Shown: in pieces, positions 33,789-42,531 of the stretch
Layout of the letters: every line of letters starts with the position of its first letter
How positions within the stretch are numbered: position 1 is the stretch's first letter
DNA from: Streptomyces capillispiralis
GTDB taxonomy: Bacteria; Actinomycetota; Actinomycetes; Streptomycetales; Streptomycetaceae
Reading direction: 5' to 3'
Assembly: GCF_007829875.1 (NCBI RefSeq)
Contig: NZ_VIWV01000001.1
Coordinates: 3,070,501-3,134,500 of the forward strand
Length of the DNA: 64,000 nucleotides
The notes under the pieces: model-generated
Seen by the model: only the letters and a program-made list of their open reading frames with translations
The model's database searches: none
Told to the model about the DNA's origin: nothing
Position numbers and translations under genes: made by a program

Positions 33789-34838
33789 CTACTGCTCCGT
33801 CCGGACCTTGATGGAGCCGTCGATGATGCCTTCCTTGGCCTTGGCCACGGCGTCCGTCAGGCCCGTCACCTCGGCCATCTTCGGGTTGCTCTCCGACAGG
33901 CCCACGCCGTTCACCTTCAGGTCGAAGACCTGGGTGCCGGTCAGCGGCTTGTCGTCGTGCACCGACTTGGCCAGCGCGTACACCGCGCCGCCGACGTCCT
34001 TCAGGGCGGAGGTGAGGATGTAGTCCTTGTAGGCCGCGAGGGCTTCCTGCCGGTACTGGTCGGAGTCGACACCGATCGCCCAGACCTTCGCCTTGGCGGC
34101 GGCCTCGATCACACCCTGACCGGACAGACCGGCCGCCTGGTAGACCACGTCGGCGTTCTTCTCGATCTGGCCCTCGGCGGCGGCCTTGCCCTTGTCGGGG
34201 CTGGAGAAGCCGCCCTCCTCCGCGGTCTGCGTCAGGTACTGCGGGATCACCTTCACCTTGGCGTCGGTGTCCTTGACACCCTGCTCGAAGCCCGCCTGGA
34301 ACTTGTGGATCAGCGGGATGTCCACACCGCCCACGAAGCCGACCGTTTTGGTCTTGGTGGCCTTGGCGGCGGCGACGCCGGCCAGGTACGAGGCCTGCTC
34401 CTCGGCGAAGACCAGGGAGGCGACGTTGTCGCCCTCGACGACGGAGTCGACGATGCCGAAGGTGGTGTCCGGGTACTTCGCGGCGACGGCCTTCATCGCG
34501 GGGCCGTAGGCGAAGCCGACGCCGATGACCGGGTCGTAGCCCTGGCGGGCCAGCGAGGCCAGGCGCTGCTCCTTGTCCGCGTCGGTCTCGCCCTCGGTGG
34601 GCTCGACGTCGGCGGTCTTGTAGCCGTACTCGTCCTTGGCCTTGGTGAGGCCGGCGTACGCGGCGTCGTTGAAGGACTGGTCGCCCTTGCCGCCGATGTC
34701 GTAGGCGATGGCGAGACCGAGGTCCTCCTTGGGGCCGCTGTCGCCCTTGTCACTGCTGGTGCCACCGCAGGCGGTGGCGGCGAGTGCGAGCGACGCGACC
34801 CCCACCGCGACGCGGGTCAGTTTGGATATCCGACGCAT
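33789..34838 (-). CDS. BmpA-family nucleoside-binding lipoprotein (copy 2)
   Basis: 349 aa, lipobox AATA-Cys24. Very similar to copy 1 downstream: the segment VDIPLIHKFQAGFEQGVKD and most of the ligand-binding core are shared, with differences concentrated in the linker, around residues 110-140 and at the C-terminus. Both have the family signature GGKGDQSFND. A tandem duplication of an entire expression unit (operator, gene, terminator) is evident. The two may differ in ligand preference. The start ATG 34838 follows GGGGA by about seven bases. Confidence 0.92.
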   Translation of the reverse strand: MRRISKLTRVAVGVASLALAATACGGTSSDKGDSGPKEDLGLAIAYDIGGKGDQSFNDAAYAGLTKAKDEYGYKTADVEPTEGETDADKEQRLASLARQGYDPVIGVGFAYGPAMKAVAAKYPDTTFGIVDSVVEGDNVASLVFAEEQASYLAGVAAAKATKTKTVGFVGGVDIPLIHKFQAGFEQGVKDTDAKVKVIPQYLTQTAEEGGFSSPDKGKAAAEGQIEKNADVVYQAAGLSGQGVIEAAAKAKVWAIGVDSDQYRQEALAAYKDYILTSALKDVGGAVYALAKSVHDDKPLTGTQVFDLKVNGVGLSESNPKMAEVTGLTDAVAKAKEGIIDGSIKVRTEQ

Positions 34839-34889
34839 CTGAAGTTCCCCATTCTCCAAAGCCCCGCAGCGGGTGCTCGGTTCGGCGCA

Positions 34890-34917
34890 CATTAACGCGC
34901 GTAGACACTCCTGGGAA
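34890..34917 (-). promoter_or_regulatory. Operator variant (site F) and promoter of bmpA copy 2
   Basis: Same design as site E: TTCCCA (34917-34912), 16-nt spacer, TTAATG (34895-34890), with TCTACGCGCGTTAA overlapping the -10. The block ATTAACGCGCGTAGAC is identical upstream of both bmpA copies. Confidence 0.6.
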
Positions 34918-35107
34918 CGGGGTACCGCGGGGCCGTTATCCATTCGTGCCGATGGCCGGTTACGCCCTTGTGAACCAGGGGGCCGTAGGGGACCGAAAGG
35001 GGCGATCGGCGGGACGCGCATGCCTGGGCGGCACGCCCCACGGTGCCCCTCCCCCGCCCGGCACGCAAGCGGAGCGCGCGGACGGGGGACGGACGGAGCG
35101 GCGGTGG

Positions 35108-36337
35108 TCAGCGCAGGGCGTCCAGCAGGGCGGCGGCGGTGAAGAGCTCCACGCCCACCGTGATGGCGTGCTCGTCGACGTCGAAGTCGCCCTGGTGCAG
35201 GTCGCGCACGGTGCGCTCGCCGGGGGTGCGGACGCCGAGGCGGGCCATCGCGCCCGGGACGCGCTCCAGGTACCAGGAGAAGTCCTCGCCGCCGAGGCTC
35301 TGCTCGGTGCCCTCGACCGACTCCACGCCGCGCCGGGCGATCATGGCGTCGCGCAGCAGCTCGGTGGCGCCGGCCTCGTTGACGACCGGCGGGACGCCGC
35401 GCACGTAGGTGATCTCCGACTTGGCGCGGTGCAGGTTGGCGACCTCGTCGATGGCCGCGACCACCAGGTCGGGGGCCTGCCGCCAGGTCTCCAGGTCCAG
35501 GCAGCGCACGGTGCCGGACAGTTCGGCGTGCTGCGGGATGACGTTGGGCGCGTGGCCCGACTCGACCCTGCCCCAGGTCACGGCGAGTCCGCTGCGGCTG
35601 TCGACGCGCCGGCCGATCAGGGCGGGCACGTCGGTGACGACACGGGCGGCGGCGGTGACGAGGTCGGTGGTCAGGTGCGGGCGGGCGGTGTGGCCGCCGG
35701 GGCCGTCGAGGGCGATCTCCAGCCGGTCGCAGGCGGAGGTAATGGCACCCTCGCGCAGACCGATCCTCCCGGCGTCGACGCGGGGGTCGCAGTGCACGGC
35801 GATGATCCGGCCGATGCCGTCGAGCGCGCCGTCCTCGATGGCGTCGGCGGCGCCGCCGGGCAGCACCTCCTCCGCGGGCTGGAAGATCAGCCGCACGGGG
35901 CGGGGCAGCAGGCCCTGCCGGTGCAGCTCGGCCAGGACGAGTCCGGCGCCGAGCACCACGGTGGTGTGCACGTCGTGACCGCAGGCGTGGGCGCGGTCGG
36001 GCACGGTGGACCGGTAGGAGCACCCGGCCTTCATGTCGGGGATGGGCAGGCCGTCGATGTCGGCGCGCATCGCGAGCATCGCCGAGTCGGTGCCGGCCTC
36101 GCCGTCGGTGCCGATGTCACAGATCACGCCGGTCCCGCTGGACAGAACGCGGGGCCTGAGGCCGGCCCGCTCCAGTCGTTCCTTGATCGCGGCGGTGGTG
36201 CGGAACTCCTGGTTGCCGAGCTCCGGGTGCATGTGCAGGTCGCGGCGGAACGCGACCAGCTCGGCACGCAGGGCCTCGGGCAACGCGCCGGGGAGCACCG
36301 CTCCACCGGGGAGGTCGACCTCGGTCTCCAGTGACAT
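35108..36337 (-). CDS. M20-family amidohydrolase (M20D)
   Basis: 409 aa from ATG 36337; GTG 36349 is the alternative. Metal-ligand motifs: ACGHDVHTT, QPAEEVLPGG (catalytic and ligand Glu pair), AVHCDP and the late GGEDFSWYL. The N-terminal RRDLHMHPELGNQEF is the classic start of the IAA-amino acid/hippurate hydrolase branch. It hydrolyses N-acyl amino acids or similar amides; the exact substrate is unknown. It stands alone between the bmpA genes and the glycopolymer cluster. Confidence 0.88.
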   Translation of the reverse strand: MSLETEVDLPGGAVLPGALPEALRAELVAFRRDLHMHPELGNQEFRTTAAIKERLERAGLRPRVLSSGTGVICDIGTDGEAGTDSAMLAMRADIDGLPIPDMKAGCSYRSTVPDRAHACGHDVHTTVVLGAGLVLAELHRQGLLPRPVRLIFQPAEEVLPGGAADAIEDGALDGIGRIIAVHCDPRVDAGRIGLREGAITSACDRLEIALDGPGGHTARPHLTTDLVTAAARVVTDVPALIGRRVDSRSGLAVTWGRVESGHAPNVIPQHAELSGTVRCLDLETWRQAPDLVVAAIDEVANLHRAKSEITYVRGVPPVVNEAGATELLRDAMIARRGVESVEGTEQSLGGEDFSWYLERVPGAMARLGVRTPGERTVRDLHQGDFDVDEHAITVGVELFTAAALLDALR

Positions 36338-36676
36338 CAGTGGTTTCACCCTTTGAAGAGTAGGGCGCCGGAGCCCACGACTGACCCTCGATCAAGAAAA
36401 ATCAGCCCGTTGGGCGCAGAAAATTCGGCGTCCCTACGCATAGCTGTCGGTTGCGATGGGTAGAATCAGCGCCTTTTTGCGAGGGTATCGGCTGATGGCC
36501 TGCCGGGCCGTGATGCCGTTCACACCCCGCGCATGCTTTCCGGCACCTGTCCACTCCTCACGGTTACCACGATCGGCCGAAGCCACGCGGACCGGTTCAT
36601 CCGGCCTACGCCGAACGCCCCGCCGGCGCGTTCGGCACCGGTCGGGGCGGGAGGGCGGGGAGGGCGGCCGGGCGGG
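36338..36676. other. Gene-free gap before the glycopolymer cluster
   Basis: 339 bp without a supportable gene. It is locally AT-richer at 36390-36480. A CTACGCATAG half-match to the nucleoside palindrome is at 36434-36443. A 9-bp hairpin GCCGAACGC/GCGTTCGGC (36610-36636) probably terminates the minus-strand operon that ends at 36677. Confidence 0.5.
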
Positions 36677-37741
36677 TCAGACCGCCGGTGCCGTCCGCAG
36701 GTGGTGGGCGTCCCGGGCCGTGTCCGTGACGTTGGACAGGAAGCCCTGGGCACGGGGGGAGGCCGTCTTGGTCAGCCAGGCCGGGTCTATGTCGCACACC
36801 GAGACGCGCACGCCGGTGCCGCTCAGGGCGAGGGGCAGGGTGTGGACGACCGTGGAGGGGAAACTGAGGACGGTGCGGCCGATCGGGCCGCGGCGGGCGA
36901 TCAGCTCCAGGGGGAGTTCCGGGCGGACGATCTCCAGGCCGGTCTCGACGGCCAGGCGGTGCAGCTTCTCGGTGCTCTCGCGGCGGTGGGCGAAGTAGCG
37001 CCGCGCGCCGTGGGTCCTCGCCAGGGAGCGGACGGCCCCGAGATAGGCGTCGGCGTCCACCACGCCGGTCTCCACCAGGGAGGTGCCCACCATGTCGGCG
37101 CCCTGGGTGACGCTCGGCGGGCCGAAGCGGTCCCGGGTCCAGGCGAAGGTGTGGGCGCTGACGGTCACCCCGGGCGGGGTGTCCGCCATGGGCATCGAGG
37201 TGAACACCTCGACGGCGCGCTTCCCTCCCGGGGTGAGCCGGCGCCGGGCGACGGCGGAGACGGGGGCGAGGACCAGGTCCCGGGGGCCGGGGCGGCCGCC
37301 CTTGCGGTGCCAGCGCACCAGGCGTTCGCCCCGGGCCAGCTGGCCGACGAACTCCATGGTCGCCGTGCCGTCGTCGACGACGACGAGGTCACGGGCCCGG
37401 GTGATGGTCAGCAGCAGCTGGACGTAGCGCGAGAAGGGGTCGCCGAGGACGATCCGGGTGGCCCGGCGCAGCAGGCGCGCCAGTCCGCCGACGGTCTGCA
37501 CCGGGGCGCCCGCCCCTCCCCGCGCCTCCTCCCAGCGGACCTCGTGGCCCTCCTCGCGGGCCAGCTCGGCCATGCGGCGCAGCTGACCGCGGGTCATCGG
37601 ATCGACCGGGGACAGCACCACGAGGGTGAGCCCCACGCCGGGCGCATGCGCGTGCGCCCACTCCAGCACGTTGAGCAGTTGTACCGGGCTCTCGACGAAG
37701 GCGAGAGTGTGGGGGCCGGGCCGGCCGGCGCGGGGGCTCAT
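36677..37741 (-). CDS. Polysialyltransferase-like glycosyltransferase
   Basis: 354 aa from ATG 37741 (MSPRAGRPGPHTLAFVESPV). The N-terminal FVESPVQLLNVLEW is typical of a GT-B family found in sialic-acid clusters. Bacterial sialyltransferase motifs can be traced: an acidic-acidic-Gly motif (VVVDDGTATMEF), RYFAHRRES where the HP motif should be (HR here), and a Ser-Thr motif (LSFPSTVVH). The HP change means activity should be tested, not assumed. It is the last gene of the minus operon, 49 bp after the NeuB gene, so it acts on the same sugar pathway. A short hairpin at 36610-36636 lies downstream. Confidence 0.72.
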   Translation of the reverse strand: MSPRAGRPGPHTLAFVESPVQLLNVLEWAHAHAPGVGLTLVVLSPVDPMTRGQLRRMAELAREEGHEVRWEEARGGAGAPVQTVGGLARLLRRATRIVLGDPFSRYVQLLLTITRARDLVVVDDGTATMEFVGQLARGERLVRWHRKGGRPGPRDLVLAPVSAVARRRLTPGGKRAVEVFTSMPMADTPPGVTVSAHTFAWTRDRFGPPSVTQGADMVGTSLVETGVVDADAYLGAVRSLARTHGARRYFAHRRESTEKLHRLAVETGLEIVRPELPLELIARRGPIGRTVLSFPSTVVHTLPLALSGTGVRVSVCDIDPAWLTKTASPRAQGFLSNVTDTARDAHHLRTAPAV

Positions 37742-37790
37742 CGACGTAGGACCGTTCCCGTCGTCGTCAGGTGGGGGTGGGTGCGGTGCG

Positions 37791-38726
37791 TCAGACGGCC
37801 AGCGGCTCGCCGGCGGCGGTCGCGATCTCCGCCTCGGCGACGGCACCGGTGACGCGGCGCAGCTTCTTCATCGGGCCCAGCTCGGACTCGTAGACCTTCT
37901 TCACGCCGTCGCCGAGGGAGGCCTCGATGGTGCGGATGTCGCGGACCAGGCGGGTCAGGCCCTGCGGCTCGACGGAGGCGGCCTGGTCGGAGCCCCACAT
38001 GGCGCGGTCGAGGGTGATGTGGCGCTCGACGAAGACGGCGCCGAGGGCGACGGCGGCGAGGGTGGTCTGCAGGCCGGTCTCGTGGCCGGAGTAGCCGATC
38101 GGGACGTTCGGGTACTCCTGCTGGAGGGTGTTGATCACACGGAGGTTCAGCTCCTCCGCCTTCGCCGGGTAGGTGGAGGTGGCGTGGCAGAGCAGGATGT
38201 TGTCGCTGCCCAGGACCTCGACCGCGTGGCGGATCTGCTTCGGGGTGGACATGCCGGTGGAGAGGATGACGGTGCGGCCGGTGGCGCGCAGGGCGCGCAG
38301 CAGCTCGTCGTCGGTGAGGGAGGCGGAGGCGACCTTGTGGGCCGGCACGTCGAACTTCTCCAGGAAGGCGACGGCCTCGGTGTCCCACGGGGAGGCGAAC
38401 CAGTCGATGTTCTTGGACTTGCAGTACTCGTCGATCTGGCGGTACTCGTCCTCGCCGAACTCCACGCGGTGGCGGTAGTCGATGTACGTCATCCGGCCCC
38501 AGGGGGTGTCGCGCTCGATGTCCCACTGGTCGCGCGGGGTGCAGATCTCCGGGGTGCGCTTCTGGAACTTGACCGCGTCACAGCCGGCCTCGGCGGCGGC
38601 GTCGATCAGCTTGAAGGCGTTCTCGAGGTCGCCGTTGTGGTTGATGCCGATCTCGCCGGTGACGTAGACGGGGCGGCCGGGGCCGGCCTCGCGCGAACCG
38701 AGGGTGCGGATGCGGGAGTTGCTCAT
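37791..38726 (-). CDS. NeuB-type sialic/nonulosonic acid synthase
   Basis: 311 aa. TIM-barrel synthase motifs: VTGEIGINHNGD, CDAVKFQKRTPE, FASPWDTEAVAFLEK, ILSTGMSTPKQI, LCHATSTYPAKAEELNLR, GYSGHETG and VERHITLDRAMWGSDQAASVEP. It condenses phosphoenolpyruvate with a hexose or hexosamine derivative to a nonulosonic acid. It lacks the C-terminal SAF/antifreeze-like domain usually present in NeuB (about 345 aa), so part of the active-site lid is missing or supplied in trans. In Streptomyces teichulosonic-acid loci the product is thought to be Kdn. It follows the CMP-synthetase gene by 14 nt. Confidence 0.88.
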   Translation of the reverse strand: MSNSRIRTLGSREAGPGRPVYVTGEIGINHNGDLENAFKLIDAAAEAGCDAVKFQKRTPEICTPRDQWDIERDTPWGRMTYIDYRHRVEFGEDEYRQIDEYCKSKNIDWFASPWDTEAVAFLEKFDVPAHKVASASLTDDELLRALRATGRTVILSTGMSTPKQIRHAVEVLGSDNILLCHATSTYPAKAEELNLRVINTLQQEYPNVPIGYSGHETGLQTTLAAVALGAVFVERHITLDRAMWGSDQAASVEPQGLTRLVRDIRTIEASLGDGVKKVYESELGPMKKLRRVTGAVAEAEIATAAGEPLAV

Positions 38727-38740
38727 GACAGGGGGTTTCC

Positions 38741-39970
38741 TTACTTGGGGAGGGAATCGAGAGAGGGACCGAGGATCCAGCCGGCGATCTCTCGGATCGC
38801 GCCCTCACCACCGGGCAGGGTGGTGACCGCGCGTGCGGCGCCGCGTACGACGTCGTGGGCGCTCGCGACCGCCACGGGCCAGCCCACGAGGGCGAAGCAC
38901 GGGAGGTCGTTGACGTCGTTGCCGACGTAGAGCACGCGCTCCGGCGCGATGCCCTGCTCCTCGCACCACTGCTTCAGCGCGAGGTCCTTGCGGTCGATGC
39001 CGTGCAGCACGGGCAGCTTGAGCTTGCGCGCGCGGGCGGCGACGACCGGGTTCTGTTCCGTGGACAGGATCAGCAGCTTCAGGCCGCTGCGGCGCAGGGC
39101 CGCGATGCCGAGTCCGTCCCCGCGGTGCACGGAGACGAACTCCCGTCCGTCGGAGTCGATCAGCACCCGGTCGTCGGTCTGGGTGCCGTCGAAGTCGAGG
39201 ACGACCGCGTCGATGTCGTCGGCGGTCGGGAGGGCGCCGGGCCGCTCCGCGTCGAAGAGCGGGGCGAGGGCGCGGGCCCGGGCGAGGTCGTGCGGGTCGT
39301 CGACCTCCAGGACGCGGGCCGGGTCGGTGCGCACGAGTTCGGTGCGGCCGAAGAACCGGTGCCGGTGCTCGCGGAAGCCGGCCGCGTCCATCGCGTAGGC
39401 GGCGCCGGTCTCCAGGAAGTCCTGGGGGCGGTCCTGGCGGCGGGGGCGGAAGGACTTGTCGTGGTTGACGCCGTGACCGCCGTCGGCCGCGTCGTCGCCG
39501 TCGCGCCAGACGAAGCCGTGGAACGGGGCGACGGTCACCGCGGTGTCGGCGCCCTGCTCGACGACCGCGCCGGCCACCCCGTCGATGTCCTCGCGGACCA
39601 GGAAGGGGCTGGTGCACTGCACGAGCAGGACGACGTCCACGGGGGCGCCGTGCAGGGCCTCGTGGGAGTCCATGGCGTGCAGCACGGCGGCCTCGGAGGT
39701 GGCGGTGTCACCGGCGATGGCGGCGGGCCGCAGCACGACCTCGGCGCCGGCCTGCCGGGCGGCGGCCGCGATGGCCTGGTCGTCGGTGGAGACCACGACG
39801 TCGGTGATGTGGCGGGCGGCCCGGCACTCGCGCACGGCGCGCGCCACCAGGGGCACGCCGCCGACCGGGGCGAGGTTCTTCGCGGGCACGCCCTTGGAGC
39901 CGCCGCGCGCGGGGATCACGGCGAGCACCCGGCGCACCGCGGCGCCCTGGCCCGCTTGCGGGTGGGACAT
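38741..39970 (-). CDS. Fused CMP-sialate synthetase (NeuA-like) and KdsC-type HAD phosphatase
   Basis: 409 aa. Residues about 14-235 form the nucleotidyltransferase (VIPARGGSKGVPAKNLAPV, VVVSTDDQ, LLVQCTSPF, FLETGAAYAMDA), which activates the nonulosonic acid with CTP. Residues about 242-405 form a HAD phosphatase (AVVLDFDGTQTDD with the nucleophile Asp, LLILSTEQN, HGIDRKDLALKQ, YVGNDVNDLPCF). The phosphatase half probably removes the 9-phosphate from NeuB's product, so one polypeptide performs two consecutive-pathway steps. ATG 39970 has AGGAGC seven bases upstream; longer readings are not conserved-looking. Confidence 0.88.
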   Translation of the reverse strand: MSHPQAGQGAAVRRVLAVIPARGGSKGVPAKNLAPVGGVPLVARAVRECRAARHITDVVVSTDDQAIAAAARQAGAEVVLRPAAIAGDTATSEAAVLHAMDSHEALHGAPVDVVLLVQCTSPFLVREDIDGVAGAVVEQGADTAVTVAPFHGFVWRDGDDAADGGHGVNHDKSFRPRRQDRPQDFLETGAAYAMDAAGFREHRHRFFGRTELVRTDPARVLEVDDPHDLARARALAPLFDAERPGALPTADDIDAVVLDFDGTQTDDRVLIDSDGREFVSVHRGDGLGIAALRRSGLKLLILSTEQNPVVAARARKLKLPVLHGIDRKDLALKQWCEEQGIAPERVLYVGNDVNDLPCFALVGWPVAVASAHDVVRGAARAVTTLPGGEGAIREIAGWILGPSLDSLPK

Positions 39971-40002
39971 GGGATCAGCTCCTTGAGCGGAGGTCGGGGC
40001 GG

Positions 40003-41346
40003 TCACAGCTCGCCCATCCGGCGGATCACCGGGGCCACGCGCTGCACGCCGTGCCGGTAGGCGCCGCGCGCCGCCCGGCGCACGATCTGCCGGACCGGTC
40101 CGGGCTCCTTGTCGGCGGCGGGGGCGCCGGGCAGCGGGGTGCCGTCCGGGCCCAGGTGGTGGCGGGCGAGGATGCCGGGCAGGTAGCCGGGCGCGGTGAC
40201 GGGTGTGTAGTACGGGGTCAGCGGGGGCAGTCCGCCGGGCCGGGCGAGCAGCTTGGCGATGCGTTCGCGGGCGGTGTCGAAGGCCGTGTCGTACGAGCCG
40301 TCGGCGGCGACGCCCTGCCGTGCCACCCAGTCCTCGTCGGGTTCCGGGCGGTGTCCGGCGTCGAGCTGGTCCCACGAGGCGAGGCAGCCGGAGCCGACGA
40401 AGTGGTGGTTGCCGAGGGCTTCCCGGATGCCGAGGTCGGTGAGGACCGCGGTGGGGACGCGGCGGTGCAGCGACTCCAGGGCGGCCGTGGAACTGACCGT
40501 GACCAGCAGGTCGGTGCGGTCCAGGACCTCGCCCATGTGCCCGTAGACCAGGCGGAAGTTGGGCGGCAGGTCGAGCCGCTGGGACAGCTTCTGGTAGGGC
40601 AGTTCCTCGATGTGGGTGGTGTGCTCGCCGGGCTTGGAGCGCAGCTTGAGCAGCACTTCGCGCTCGGGGTGCCGGCGGGCGTGCTGCACCAGCCGGTTCA
40701 GCAGGTACGTACGGTCCTTGCGGCTGTCCGGCACGGAGGGCTGGGCGGCGAAGACGACCGTGTAGGGGTCGTGCTCACCGGTGTAGGGGGCGCCGCCGAG
40801 GAAGGGCAGCGCCACCTCGGTGACCGAGCCGGCGTCGGCGCCCACTCCCTCGTACACGGCGCGGAAACGGTCCGCGTCCTGGCGGGAGTTGGCGAGCACC
40901 AGGTCGGCGCCGTGGCGCAGCAGCAGGCCGTCGGCGAGCTTCTCGTAGACGACACCGACGTATCCGGTGACGACGACGGGACGCCGCGGGCGGTCCTCCC
41001 AGACCCGCTTGAGGCCGTGCAGCATCGCCTGCACGCCCCCGCCGACCAGGGAGAGCACGAGGAGGTCGTAGGGCTCCTCGCGCATGGCGCGCAGGAACTC
41101 GACCGCGGTGACCTCGCGGAGCGAGTCGGCGGTGACGCCGACCTCGCCGAGCTGGCGGGCGGTGGGGGTGGCGCGGCCCCGCAGCAGGAATCCGTCCAGA
41201 CGGATGTCGGCACCGCCGGCCGTGTCGCCCGGAATTCCGGGCGCGGACGGCGCGATGCGGTTCGCGGTGAGCGCGCCCCATTTCCACCGGGTGTCGGAAT
41301 CCGCGAGGACCGCCACCCTGAGGGGCTTCGTTGCACTTGCTGGCAC
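40003..41346 (-). CDS. GT-B-like protein, first gene of the sialic-acid operon
   Basis: 447 aa, GTG start. A Rossmann-like N-terminus (RVAVLADSDTRWKWG), VVVTGYVGVVYEKLADGLLLRHGAD, and a C-terminal half with REVLLKLRSKPGEHTTH and LVTVSSTAALESLHRRVPTAVL resemble GT-B glycosyltransferases of capsule loci (the DUF6716-type proteins). No signal peptide. Its role is likely transfer or modification of the polymer. Acceptor and donor cannot be told from sequence. It is transcribed from the promoter at 41368-41396, divergent from the plus-strand glycosyltransferase operon. Confidence 0.72.
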   Translation of the reverse strand: MPASATKPLRVAVLADSDTRWKWGALTANRIAPSAPGIPGDTAGGADIRLDGFLLRGRATPTARQLGEVGVTADSLREVTAVEFLRAMREEPYDLLVLSLVGGGVQAMLHGLKRVWEDRPRRPVVVTGYVGVVYEKLADGLLLRHGADLVLANSRQDADRFRAVYEGVGADAGSVTEVALPFLGGAPYTGEHDPYTVVFAAQPSVPDSRKDRTYLLNRLVQHARRHPEREVLLKLRSKPGEHTTHIEELPYQKLSQRLDLPPNFRLVYGHMGEVLDRTDLLVTVSSTAALESLHRRVPTAVLTDLGIREALGNHHFVGSGCLASWDQLDAGHRPEPDEDWVARQGVAADGSYDTAFDTARERIAKLLARPGGLPPLTPYYTPVTAPGYLPGILARHHLGPDGTPLPGAPAADKEPGPVRQIVRRAARGAYRHGVQRVAPVIRRMGEL

Positions 41347-41367
41347 GTCGAAGACGCTAGGAAGCGA

Positions 41368-41396
41368 ATTCTAGGTATGGCCCAACCGTGAATCAA
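41368..41396 (-). promoter_or_regulatory. Promoter of the minus-strand sialic-acid operon
   Basis: On the minus strand TTGATT (41396-41391), exactly 17 nt, then TAGAAT (41373-41368): a good vegetative (HrdB-type) promoter about 22 nt upstream of the GTG start, in an AT-richer gap. Confidence 0.65.
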
Positions 41397-41544
41397 CGAA
41401 AAGTTAACAACAGCCCACCGAGAGCCGAACTGGCCTGCCGGGAAGCCGGAAGTACACACGGTGCACCGTACCGACACATCGAGTTCACCTCCCGTACGGG
41501 CGCCGGAAAGTTGCCGAGCCGGGCCGCCTCCTAGTGTTTTGCGG

Positions 41545-42531
41545 GTGCCGAAGCTTTCCGTGATCGTCCCGTTCTACAACGTTCAGCGATACGCGCCCGA
41601 CACCCTGAGAAGTCTCCGCGCGAACGCCCGGCCGGATTTCGAGTTCGTTCTGGTCGACGACCATTCCGAGGACGGGACGCCGGCGATTCTCGAGCGTGCG
41701 GCCGAGGACCTCGCGGACGTCGCCCAGGTGCGCCACATCCGTCATGACAGGAATGGCGGGATCGCCACCGCGCGCAACACCGGGCTGGACGCGGCGCGGG
41801 GCGAGTACCTGGCGTTCCTGGACGGGGACGACTGGCTCGCTCCCGGCTACCTGTCCGAACTGGTCGCGGCCGCCGAGCGGTTGGGCTGCGACTTCGTGCG
41901 CACCGACCATGTGCGGGTCACCGACCGCGCCCGGTCCGTGCGCCGGGTCCCGGTCGGCCTGCGCGACGAGGTGCTGAACCCGCGGGACGCCATCCTGCCC
42001 GCGGACCGGACGACCTCGGTGGACTACGTGTCCGTCTGGGCCGGCGCCTACCACCGGCGGCTGCTGGAGCGGGGGCTGCTGCACTTCACCGAGGGGCTGC
42101 ACACGGCCGAGGACCGGCCGTGGACCTGGAAACTGCACCGCGAGGCGGAGTCGTTCGCGGTGATCAACCTGCTGGGCGTGTTCTACCGCCGCGGGGTCAC
42201 CTCCTCGCTCACCCGCATCGGTGACGCCCGCCAGCTCGACTTCATCCGCGCCTTCGACCAGATCGTCGAGGAGACGGCGGCGGACCGGGACGCCGGGCGG
42301 CTGCTGCCCAAGGCGGTGCGGCAGTACTGCGCGATCATGGCGCACCACCTGGCCGAGGAGGACAAGTTCGAACCGGCCGTGGCGCGGCGGCTGCGGGCGA
42401 TGAGCGCGGCGGCGCTGCGCCGCATGCCGCAGGACGCGCTCGACGACGTACTGGGGAGCATGGACATGGAGCGTTCCGCCCGGCTGCGACGGCTGCGGCG
42501 CCGGACCGGCACCGCGAGGGAGGCCGTCTGA
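41545..42531 (+). CDS. GT2-family glycosyltransferase (cassette copy 1)
   Basis: 328 aa, GT-A fold: KLSVIVPFYNVQRYAPDTL, FVLVDDHSEDGTP, NGGIATARNTGLDAARGEYLA, and the metal-binding FLDGDDWL. Starting at GTG 41545 fits both the family N-terminus and a leaderless promoter (TAGTGT at 41532-41537, 7 nt before the start). The C-terminal half (AEDRPWTWKLHREAESF, FYRRGVTSSLTRIGDARQLDF) is shared with the paralogue at 47486. The stop shares one base with the next ATG (TGATG). Confidence 0.87.
   Translation: MPKLSVIVPFYNVQRYAPDTLRSLRANARPDFEFVLVDDHSEDGTPAILERAAEDLADVAQVRHIRHDRNGGIATARNTGLDAARGEYLAFLDGDDWLAPGYLSELVAAAERLGCDFVRTDHVRVTDRARSVRRVPVGLRDEVLNPRDAILPADRTTSVDYVSVWAGAYHRRLLERGLLHFTEGLHTAEDRPWTWKLHREAESFAVINLLGVFYRRGVTSSLTRIGDARQLDFIRAFDQIVEETAADRDAGRLLPKAVRQYCAIMAHHLAEEDKFEPAVARRLRAMSAAALRRMPQDALDDVLGSMDMERSARLRRLRRRTGTAREAV

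Noticed and set aside
36434-36443. CTACGCATAG near the M20 amidohydrolase as a seventh nucleoside operator
   Set aside because: Only the first half-site is intact, the symmetric half is missing, and the gene is not clearly a nucleoside gene.
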